The notes under the pieces are model-generated. The model saw nothing but the letters and a program-made list of their open reading frames with translations, did not search any database and was not told where the DNA came from. A DNA stretch of 51,037 nucleotides from Myxococcales bacterium. GTDB taxonomy: Bacteria > Myxococcota_A > Polyangia > Palsa-1104. Made by a program: the position numbers and the translations under genes. This document shows, in pieces, positions 42,907-49,775 of this stretch (position 1 is the stretch's first letter; each line of letters opens with the position of its first letter). Location: positions 1 to 51,037 of the forward strand of contig JAQBQH010000206.1 in assembly GCA_028287105.1 (NCBI GenBank), given 5' to 3'.

Positions 42907-44117
42907 CCCGCGGAGGATTGTCCAAGGCGCGCCTCGAGCGCATGCACGAGGTGATGGCCGGGTACGTCGCGCGCGGCGAGCTGCCCGGGCTGGTCACGCT
43001 CGTGAGCCGGCGCGGCGAGACCCGGGTCGACGCGATCGGCGACCAGGCGATGGGCGGCGGCGGGGCGATGCAGCGCGACACGATCTTCCGCATCGCGTCG
43101 ATGACCAAGCCGGTCACGGCGGTGGCGGCGATGATCCTCGTCGAGGAGTGCAGGCTGCGGCTGGACGATTCGGTCGAGCCGTTCCTGCCCGAGCTGGCGA
43201 ATCGCCGGGTGCTGACGCGGATCGACGCAGCGCTCGAGGACACGGTGGCGGCGGAGCGGCCGATCACGGTGCGCGATCTGTTGACCTTCCGCCTCGGCTT
43301 CGGGTCGGTGATGGCGCCGCCCGGCTCGGTCCCGATTCAGCGCGCCGTCGCGGAGCACCGCCTCGGCGGCGACGGCCCACCGCGACCTCAGACGACGCCG
43401 CCGCCGGACGAGTGGCTGCGCCGGCTCGGGGCGCTCCCGCTCATGCATCAGCCGGGGGCGCGCTGGATGTATAACACCGGGTCGGACGTGCTCGGCGTTC
43501 TGGTCGAGCGCGCGTCGGGCCAGCCGCTCGAGCGCTTCTTTCGCGAGCGCATCTTCGAGCCGCTCGGGATGAAGGACACCGCCTTCAGCGTGGCGCCGGC
43601 CAAGCTCGACCGACTGGCGACCAGCTACGCGGTGAGCCAGAAGAGCGGCGCGCTCGAGCTGTTCGACGCGGCCGCGGGCGGGCAATGGAGCCGGCCGCCG
43701 GCATTCGCCTCGGGGGGCGGCGGGTTGGTGTCGACGGTGGACGACTTCTGCCGCTTCAGCGAGATGCTCCTCGGCCGCGGCGCGCTCGGGCAGGAGCGGA
43801 TTCTCTCGCGCCCGTCGGTCGAGTTGATGACGACGGACCAGCTGACGCCCGAGCAGAAGGCGGGGTCCAGCCTGTTTCCCGGCTACTTCGACAATCACGG
43901 CTGGGGCTTCGGCGTCGCCGTCGTCACGCGACGTGATGGAGTTGCGGGGTCGGTGGGGCAGTTCGGCTGGGACGGTGGGCTCGGCACCTCGTGGTCGTGC
44001 GATCCGCGGGAGGAGCTGGTCGTCATCCTCATGACCCAGCGCGCCTGGACCTCTCCCAATCCGCCCAACGTGTCGCGCGACTGCGCCACCTGCGCTTATC
44101 AGGCAATCGACGATTGA
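42903..44117 (+). CDS. Serine hydrolase, class C beta-lactamase family
   Basis: This 404-residue product has the penicillin-binding-like active site: Ser66-Met-Thr-Lys69 (SxxK) and Tyr190-Asn-Thr (YxN). The usual KTG box is replaced near the C-terminus, where the sequence reads GWDGGLGTSWSCDP, giving HxG/GG-like geometry common in EstB-type esterases. No signal peptide is visible, so a cytoplasmic esterase or peptidase is more likely than a resistance beta-lactamase. It is co-expressed with the ArsR-type regulator. Confidence 0.85.
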   Translation: MTRGGLSKARLERMHEVMAGYVARGELPGLVTLVSRRGETRVDAIGDQAMGGGGAMQRDTIFRIASMTKPVTAVAAMILVEECRLRLDDSVEPFLPELANRRVLTRIDAALEDTVAAERPITVRDLLTFRLGFGSVMAPPGSVPIQRAVAEHRLGGDGPPRPQTTPPPDEWLRRLGALPLMHQPGARWMYNTGSDVLGVLVERASGQPLERFFRERIFEPLGMKDTAFSVAPAKLDRLATSYAVSQKSGALELFDAAAGGQWSRPPAFASGGGGLVSTVDDFCRFSEMLLGRGALGQERILSRPSVELMTTDQLTPEQKAGSSLFPGYFDNHGWGFGVAVVTRRDGVAGSVGQFGWDGGLGTSWSCDPREELVVILMTQRAWTSPNPPNVSRDCATCAYQAIDD

Positions 44118-44125
44118 TGGCGCGG

Positions 44126-44141
44126 TGAACCGATCGGTTCA
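44126..44141. promoter_or_regulatory. Operator palindrome 2 (perfect 16-bp)
   Basis: TGAACCGATCGGTTCA is a perfect 16-bp palindrome 8 bp after the serine hydrolase stop. It has the same half-sites and spacing as the site over the ArsR gene start, so it is a second predicted binding site, perhaps for the downstream genes. Confidence 0.65.
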
Positions 44142-44341
44142 GTACCAATATGCTCGCAACAAGGGATCGCAGGGCTGGCGCGGATGGAAAACTGTTTCAT
44201 TTTCGCGAACGGGTATTCCGATCTGCTTCGAACGGCGCTACTGACGCTCGCTCGCCAGGCAGGCGACCTGTCCGCCCACGCTGAATCGCGGACTTGTCCC
44301 ACCCAGCTACGCCGCCCTCTCTAGCCCATGTGCGTGATTCG

Positions 44342-44364
44342 GTGCCGGAGCGGTCGCTCGGCAC
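44342..44364. other. Hairpin before the Lys-rich secreted protein
   Basis: GTGCCGGAGC (44342-44351) and GCTCGGCAC (44356-44364) pair with one bulged base, 22 bases before the next ATG. In this position it could affect translation or end upstream transcription; no T-tract follows. Confidence 0.3.
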
Positions 44365-44386
44365 GCGGCATGAAAGTAACGTCTGG

Positions 44387-44800
44387 ATGCGCATGACCAC
44401 CAGAATGCTCCTCGCCGTCGCGACGCTCGTCGCCGCCGTTCCGGCCCGCGCCGAGACGGCCGATGGGCGATCGGCGAAAGAGAAGAAGGAACAGAAAGAG
44501 AAGAAGGGCGCGCTGCAGGAGAAGGTCGATCCGGACAAGGACCTCAAGCTGCAGCAGAAGAACGTCAAGCGGCTGCGGCAGAACGCGCAGGAGAGCCGCA
44601 AGAACGGCAACCGGGTCGCGGCGTGGGCGGCGGAGCAGGATGCCAAGCACGCCGAGAAGTTGATCCAGAAGGACGAGAAGCTGCTCCGAGAGGGCGGCGA
44701 GAAGGATGCGGTCGACGGCCAGGACGTCAAGAAGACAGACGCCAAGAAGGCCGACGAGAAAGACGCCAAGAAGGCGGACGCGAAGGACGCGAGGAAGTAG
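44387..44800 (+). CDS. Lysine-rich exported protein
   Basis: The 137-residue product has a signal peptide with cleavage after PARA (about residue 23). The mature protein is almost all Lys, Asp, Glu, Ala and Gln, predicted helical, and ends in repeats of DAKKADEK type. No domain is recognised. It could be a periplasmic linker or envelope-binding protein. It lies 2 bp before the next gene and shares its orientation, so it is probably co-transcribed with the AsmA/DUF748-like gene. The start is the first ATG of the signal (44387). Confidence 0.6.
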   Translation: MRMTTRMLLAVATLVAAVPARAETADGRSAKEKKEQKEKKGALQEKVDPDKDLKLQQKNVKRLRQNAQESRKNGNRVAAWAAEQDAKHAEKLIQKDEKLLREGGEKDAVDGQDVKKTDAKKADEKDAKKADAKDARK

Positions 44801-44802
44801 TC

Positions 44803-45939
44803 ATGGCCAAACATCGCCTGCGCTGGCTCTGGATCATCCCCGGCACGCTCGTCGCGATCGTGCTGCTGGTCCTCCTGTTCCTCAACCCCATCGTCACCTT
44901 CGCCACGCAGAAGGGGCTCGATCGTCTGCAGGGCGCCAGCGGCACCTTCAAGTCGCTGAGCGTGACGCTCATCCACCCGGGCTACGATCTCTACGGGCTC
45001 AAGATCGTCGAGATGCCGGCCGGTCCCAAGTCGGAGCCGATCGCCTACGCCGATCGCATCGAGATGCGCTGGTCGTGGCGCGAGATCATCCGCGGTCACC
45101 TCGTCCGTCGCGTCAAGATCTGGAAGGGGCGGTTCGTCATCCCGATGCGTCCGGGGGAGAACGGCAAACCGGCGCAGCCGCCGCTCGAGATCGCGCGCGC
45201 CCTCGAGTCGGTGCCGTCGGCCGGTCTCGAGCGGCTGTCGGTGGTCGACACGCAGGTGATCTTCGTCGACGAGCACCACGAAGGCGAGCGGCTGTGGATC
45301 CACAATCTCGAGATGACGCTCGAGAACATGGCGTCGCGCAAGAAGCTGATGAAGGGGCTGCCGCTGCTCGTCACGCTGCGCGCCAAGGTGCAGAACACCG
45401 GCGAGCTGACGGCGTTCCTCACGATGGACCCCTTCGACAAGGGGCTCACCTTCGCCGGCTCGGTCGAGCTGCGCCATCTGGCGCTCGCCGACCTGCACCA
45501 GTTCACCACCATCAAGGGGCTCAAGCTGCCCGAGGGATCGATCGACGTGTTCGCGTCGGTGACGTGCAAGCGCGGCAATCTCACCGGCGGCGTGAAGCCG
45601 ATCTTGAAGAACGTCAAGGTCGAGGCCGCCGACGACAAGCTCGGCGACAAGATCAAGGCGGTGCTGGCGGACGCGGCGGTCAAGATCCTGTCGGACCGGG
45701 TCCCCGGTCGTAACGCGGTCGCCGCCATCATTCCCATTCACGGCGATCTGAAGCAGCCCGAGGTGCAGCTGGTCCCGACGATCCTCGCCGTGTTGCGCAA
45801 CGCCTTCGTCGAGGGCCTGTCGGCCAGCCTCACCAACGTGCCGCCGCCCGTCGGTGGCGGCGGCATCCTGCACCAGGCCCGTCAGGCGCTGAGCAAGAAG
45901 TCGCCCAAGCCCATCGAAGCGACGCCGACCAACAAATGA
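44803..45939 (+). CDS. DUF748/AsmA-like envelope protein
   Basis: The 378-residue product has an N-terminal membrane anchor (LRWLWIIPGTLVAIVLLVLLFL, 6-27), then long beta-rich stretches with the AsmA/DUF748 pattern (IHPGYDLYGLKIVEMP, IEMRWSWREIIRGHLVRRVKIWKG, LEIARALESVPSAGLERLSVVDTQVIF), forming the hydrophobic groove of bridge-like lipid-transfer proteins. It probably sits in the periplasm and affects outer-membrane lipids. The stop overlaps the next start (ATGA, 45936-45939). Confidence 0.7.
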   Translation: MAKHRLRWLWIIPGTLVAIVLLVLLFLNPIVTFATQKGLDRLQGASGTFKSLSVTLIHPGYDLYGLKIVEMPAGPKSEPIAYADRIEMRWSWREIIRGHLVRRVKIWKGRFVIPMRPGENGKPAQPPLEIARALESVPSAGLERLSVVDTQVIFVDEHHEGERLWIHNLEMTLENMASRKKLMKGLPLLVTLRAKVQNTGELTAFLTMDPFDKGLTFAGSVELRHLALADLHQFTTIKGLKLPEGSIDVFASVTCKRGNLTGGVKPILKNVKVEAADDKLGDKIKAVLADAAVKILSDRVPGRNAVAAIIPIHGDLKQPEVQLVPTILAVLRNAFVEGLSASLTNVPPPVGGGGILHQARQALSKKSPKPIEATPTNK

Positions 45940-46331
45940 GGAGCGCGAGCATGCGACGCATCATCTGGTTACCGCTGTTGTTGCTGGCCGCCTGCCACGC
46001 CCATCAGGTGCAAGGGAAGCAGACGACGATGGAGGCGCCGCCCAAGGAGCCGCAGGTCTCGTCGGAGCGTCCGGTGCGGACGACGCCGGGCGGCATGCTC
46101 GATCCGACGGCGATGAAGAAGCTGCAAGCGGCGCTGTCGCGTCACGGCGTCAAGACCCCGGAGAGCGGGCAGCTCGACGAGGAGACCCAGGCCGCGATCC
46201 GCAAGTTCCAGGCGAACGAGAAGATGGCCAAGACCGGCATGCCCGACTACGACACGCTGCGCCGCCTCGGCCTCGACCCCAAGCAGATCTATCTCGGCGG
46301 CACGCAGCGCGCGTCACGCAAGACGCAGTAG
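45936..46331 (+). CDS. Peptidoglycan-binding lipoprotein
   Basis: The 131-residue product has lipobox LLAAC (Cys20) and a PG_binding_1 domain at about 58-115: MKKLQAALSRHGVKTPESGQLDEETQAAIRKFQAN, with the expected GxLD and KFQ motifs. It likely tethers to the cell wall. It is translationally coupled to the AsmA-like gene. An internal ATG at 45951 could be the true start, with the same signal. Confidence 0.85.
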   Translation: MRSASMRRIIWLPLLLLAACHAHQVQGKQTTMEAPPKEPQVSSERPVRTTPGGMLDPTAMKKLQAALSRHGVKTPESGQLDEETQAAIRKFQANEKMAKTGMPDYDTLRRLGLDPKQIYLGGTQRASRKTQ

Positions 46332-46385
46332 CCCAAAGGCGCGGCGCCGTCCGCATGTTACGCTCGTCGTGAAAAGGGGGAAAGC

Positions 46386-46661
46386 ATGCCGCGTTATCTG
46401 GCCATCCACCACGCGCCGGGCGTCAGCCAGGAGGACTTCCAGCGCAACATTCCCGACGTGCTGCTCGGGAAGTACGCGACGTTCGTGCATACCTACGTGA
46501 ACCTGGCCCACGGCACCATCGTCAACATCTACGACGCGGACAGCGAGGCCGCGCTCACGCGCGAGTTCGAGCGCATCGGCTTTCCCGTCGACGAGATTCA
46601 GGAGATCCAGTTCGGCGCGTCGGCTGACGATCTGCGGCGGATGACGGCTGCAGCGCAATGA
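46386..46661 (+). CDS. DUF4242-like small protein
   Basis: The 91-residue ferredoxin-like protein ends DADSEAALTREFERIGFPVDEIQEI, the pattern of DUF4242 (relatives include a nickel-binding Streptomyces protein). Histidines at HHAP and TFVHTYV could bind metal. A strong AAGGGGG site precedes the ATG. It overlaps the first cupin gene (ATGA, 46658-46661) and begins a three-gene operon. Confidence 0.7.
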   Translation: MPRYLAIHHAPGVSQEDFQRNIPDVLLGKYATFVHTYVNLAHGTIVNIYDADSEAALTREFERIGFPVDEIQEIQFGASADDLRRMTAAAQ

Positions 46662-47329
46662 CGGCGCACAAGTTCTTCGGCCGCGAAGTCGCTCCCGGCA
46701 AGCGGCCGCTGAAGGTGAACGTGTTCGAGCACATGCTCGCGCATCAGGGAATGCTCGAGCAGATGCCGCTCTTTCCCTACTTCGGCCCCGGCGACATCGT
46801 GCCGACCGCCGCGCTTTCGTACTCGCTCCCCGAGCTGCCGCGGGCGCACTTCTATCATTATAATGACCTCCCCGAGGTCATCCTGACGATGGCGGGCGAA
46901 GGCGCGCTGCTGGCGACCGGTCAGCTCTACCTGCAGCAGGGCACGCATGGGGTCACGACCTTCTTGCGCAAGGCGAACGGGGCCGAAGCGGAGAGCTATC
47001 AGATCTCGCTCATCATCATCCGCATGAAGCCGAACGGACCACAGAACGAGGCCTTCATCCTGCGCTGCGTCGGCTGCAACGACGTCGTGTTTCGCATGGA
47101 TCGTGACGTCTGGAAGGGGCCGGAGCACCGCTACTACCCGGAGCTGGCCAACGTGCGCTTCTATGCCGATGCCGCCGACGCCTTCAACGCGGAGGAGCGC
47201 GCGTGCGACAAGTGCGCCGTCACGCAGCCGCGCTTTCCAGCCGACCTGATGGGCTGGCGCCGCTACGCGCAGCTCGCGGAGCTGGCCAACCGCGCACGCG
47301 CGAACATCGAATCGGCAGGGTCGGAGTAG
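46658..47329 (+). CDS. 3-hydroxyanthranilate dioxygenase-like cupin 1
   Basis: The 223-residue product is a cupin (PRAHFYHYNDLPEVILTMAGEGALL), with candidate metal ligands His67, Glu73 and His97, and C-terminal cysteine pairs Cys137/Cys140 and Cys183/Cys186 as in the rubredoxin-like iron site of bacterial 3-hydroxyanthranilate 3,4-dioxygenase. The similarity is distant and the cupin core differs, so the substrate may not be hydroxyanthranilate. No kynurenine pathway genes are near. It is followed directly (no gap) by a second, related cupin. Confidence 0.6.
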   Translation: MTAHKFFGREVAPGKRPLKVNVFEHMLAHQGMLEQMPLFPYFGPGDIVPTAALSYSLPELPRAHFYHYNDLPEVILTMAGEGALLATGQLYLQQGTHGVTTFLRKANGAEAESYQISLIIIRMKPNGPQNEAFILRCVGCNDVVFRMDRDVWKGPEHRYYPELANVRFYADAADAFNAEERACDKCAVTQPRFPADLMGWRRYAQLAELANRARANIESAGSE

Positions 47330-47881
47330 ATGGCGCTCGAACGCAAGAAGACGCTCAACGTGTTCAAGGACGCGGCCCGCGCGTCCGGCTCCTACGACGA
47401 GTTTCCCGTCGGGCCGAAGGGCACCGACCCGATGCCGCACCTGAGCTGCAGTCGGGTGCCGCAGCCGTTCTACGTCGTCAACGCCGCCGATCAGGTGCTG
47501 ATCCAGATGGCTGGCCGCGCCGAGCTCCGCTTTGCCGACTTCGAGCCGGCGCGCATGCAGCTCGTCCCCGGCGACACCGTGTACATCCCGGCGGGCGTGC
47601 CGAGCCGCGTCGTTCCCGACGGCGAGGTGCTGCAGCTGCGCCTCAAGGCGGAGCCGCCGGCGATGGAGGCGGTCGCGTGGTACTGCGACTGCGGCGCGCT
47701 CGTGCACACGCGCGAGCTGGTCGACGCGATTCTGCAGGAAGGCTACTGGCGCGCGGTCCACGAGTTCAACGCCGACGAGCGGCTGCGCACCTGCGCCCGT
47801 TGCCGCGCCGTCCATCCGGTGGCGGAGCTCGGGGACATCGCCTGGCCGGAGGTCGCCGCGGCCCTCCGCGCCGACGGCTGA
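47330..47881 (+). CDS. 3-hydroxyanthranilate dioxygenase-like cupin 2 (metal ligands lost)
   Basis: This 183-residue product is also built like 3-hydroxyanthranilate dioxygenase: DQVLIQMAGRAELRF, VPGDTVYIPAGVPSRVV and WYCDCGALVH...RTCARCRAVHP. The rubredoxin-like cysteines are kept (119, 121, 155, 158; the first pair is CxC). The active-site histidines and glutamate are not: Asn51 and Asp54-Gln55 stand where His and Glu are expected, and PSRV where PHSP is expected. It is probably not a dioxygenase and may be a partner of cupin 1. GGAG lies 5 bases before the ATG, which abuts the cupin 1 stop. Confidence 0.65.
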   Translation: MALERKKTLNVFKDAARASGSYDEFPVGPKGTDPMPHLSCSRVPQPFYVVNAADQVLIQMAGRAELRFADFEPARMQLVPGDTVYIPAGVPSRVVPDGEVLQLRLKAEPPAMEAVAWYCDCGALVHTRELVDAILQEGYWRAVHEFNADERLRTCARCRAVHPVAELGDIAWPEVAAALRADG

Positions 47882-47890
47882 CCACGCGCG

Positions 47891-49747
47891 ATGCTCGCCC
47901 TCATCTCGACCACTGACGAGACCGCACGCAGGCTCGAGGCGCTGCTGGCGCCGCTCGGCTATTCGGTGGTGCCAGGCGATCTGACGACGGCGGAGCGCGA
48001 TCGCGCGGCGCTCGTGATCGTCGACTGGGATCGGCTCGGTTGCGAGGGCTGTCGCGCCCTGTGTGCGTCGACCCACGCGGCGGTGGTCGTGCTGTCGGAG
48101 GACCCGACGCCGGCCACGCTCGAGGCGGCCTTCGCGGCCGGCGCCGTCGATCTCTTGCGGCTGCCCGGCGACGAGCCGCGTCTGATCGCGCGCGCCCGGG
48201 CGGTCGGTCACGGCGCCGGTCGGGCCGCGGCCGATCTGCGCCGGCGCGACGACGACGAGGCGCTGCGCACCTCCGAAGAGCGCTTCTTCAAGATCTTCCA
48301 CGCCAGCCCCGCGTGCATCACGATCACGCGCATGTCCGACGACCGCTTCGTCGACGCGAACGATCGCTTCCTCGTCGCCACCGGCTTCTCGCGCGAGGAG
48401 GTCATCGGCCGCACCGGCGTGGAGCTCGGCCTGTGGCAGCAGCCGCAGGTTCGCAGCCGCCTCGCCGCCGCCATTCGCGCAGGCGAGAAGGTCCGTGACG
48501 TCGCCGTGCGGCTGGTGCGAAAGTCCGGCCAGCCGCTCGACTTCCTGATGTCGCTCGAGGCGTTCAGCGCCGGCGGCGACGAGTGCGTCATCGCGCTCGG
48601 GCATGACGTCACCGAGCGCAAACAGCTCGAGGAGCTGCTGCGCCAGTCACAGAAGATGGACGCCATCGGTCGGCTCGCCGGCGGCGTAGCGCACGACTTC
48701 AACAACCTCTTGACGGTGATCCGCGGCTACGCCGATATGCTGATCGCGCAGCCCGCCACCGAGCCGATGGCGCGCAAGGCCGCCCTGCAGATCCGGCGCT
48801 CCTCGTTGCGCGCGGCCAGCTTGACCGGTCAGCTGCTGGCCTTCACGCGGCGGCAGCCGCACCAGCCGCGCGTCATCCTGCTCAACAAGGTCGTGCTGTC
48901 GATGGGGGCGCTGCTCCGCCGCATCATCGGCGAAGACATCGAGCTGGAGCTGCGCCTGTCGCCGGAGGTCGGGCTGGTCCGCGTCGATCCGACGCAGATG
49001 GAGCAGGTCCTCCTCAACCTGGCCATCAACGCGCGCGATGCGATGGCGAACGGCGGCCGTCTCGTCGTCGAGACCGCCAACGCCGTCGAAGCCGGCGAGC
49101 AGCGCCTGCGGCTCACGGTTCGCGACAGCGGCCACGGAATGACCGAGGAGACGCGGCTGCGCGTCTTCGAGCCGTTCTTCACGACCAAGGACGTCGACAA
49201 GGGCACCGGCCTCGGGCTCTCGATCGTGTACGGCGTCGTCGTGCAGAACGGCGGCAGCATCACCGTCGAGTCGAGCCCCGAGACGGGCACGGCGTTCCAT
49301 ATCCTGCTGCCACGGGTGGCCGACGCGCTCGACGACGAGCCTGCCGTGAGGACGCCGAAGGTCACGCCGCGAGCGGGGCAGGAGACCATCCTCCTCGTCG
49401 AGGACGACGAGGACGTGCGCGACTTCGTGCAGCTGGTCTTGAGCCGCAGCGGCTATCGCGTCCTGACGGCGGAGGACGGCGTGTCGGCCATCGAGGTGGC
49501 GCGCGCGCAGGCAGACGACATCCATTTGCTCCTGAGCGACGTCGTCATGCCGCACATGAACGGGATTCATCTGGCGTCGGAGATTCGCCCGCTGCGGCCC
49601 ACGATGAAGGTGCTGCACATGTCGGGATATCCCGGCGACAGCATCGCCCGACATGGCCAGGTCCCGCTCGGGGACGCCTTTTTGCAGAAGCCGTTCTCCG
49701 CGAGCGCGCTGATCGAGACCGTGCGCGCCGTCCTCGACGGCCGCTGA
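47891..49747 (+). CDS. PAS hybrid histidine kinase with N-terminal degenerate receiver
   Basis: The 618-residue soluble protein has in order: a degenerate receiver (1-100; Asp45 kept, acidic pair and lysine not conserved), a PAS domain (about 128-245, ERFFKIFHASPACITITRMSD...DVTERKQ), HisKA with His268 in GGVAHDFNNLLT, an HATPase domain (N box LAINARDAM, G1 RDSGHGM, G2 GTGLGLSIVYG) and a canonical receiver (VEDDED, Asp550 in LLLSDVVMP, FLQKPF). The HDFNN box puts it in the HPK4-type group. No output gene is adjacent; phosphotransfer may go to a separate regulator. Confidence 0.9.
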   Translation: MLALISTTDETARRLEALLAPLGYSVVPGDLTTAERDRAALVIVDWDRLGCEGCRALCASTHAAVVVLSEDPTPATLEAAFAAGAVDLLRLPGDEPRLIARARAVGHGAGRAAADLRRRDDDEALRTSEERFFKIFHASPACITITRMSDDRFVDANDRFLVATGFSREEVIGRTGVELGLWQQPQVRSRLAAAIRAGEKVRDVAVRLVRKSGQPLDFLMSLEAFSAGGDECVIALGHDVTERKQLEELLRQSQKMDAIGRLAGGVAHDFNNLLTVIRGYADMLIAQPATEPMARKAALQIRRSSLRAASLTGQLLAFTRRQPHQPRVILLNKVVLSMGALLRRIIGEDIELELRLSPEVGLVRVDPTQMEQVLLNLAINARDAMANGGRLVVETANAVEAGEQRLRLTVRDSGHGMTEETRLRVFEPFFTTKDVDKGTGLGLSIVYGVVVQNGGSITVESSPETGTAFHILLPRVADALDDEPAVRTPKVTPRAGQETILLVEDDEDVRDFVQLVLSRSGYRVLTAEDGVSAIEVARAQADDIHLLLSDVVMPHMNGIHLASEIRPLRPTMKVLHMSGYPGDSIARHGQVPLGDAFLQKPFSASALIETVRAVLDGR

Positions 49748-49775
49748 TCCGCATCACCTCAGCGACGAGGGCTGA

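Noticed and set aside
42903-44117. Beta-lactam resistance gene
   Set aside because: SxxK and YxN are shared with esterases; there is no signal peptide and no KTG box.
44126-44141. Intrinsic terminator after the serine hydrolase
   Set aside because: The palindrome has no loop or T-tract and repeats the operator motif found over the regulator gene.
46658-47881. NAD or tryptophan catabolism genes (kynurenine pathway)
   Set aside because: Similarity to 3-hydroxyanthranilate dioxygenase is partial and no other pathway gene is adjacent.
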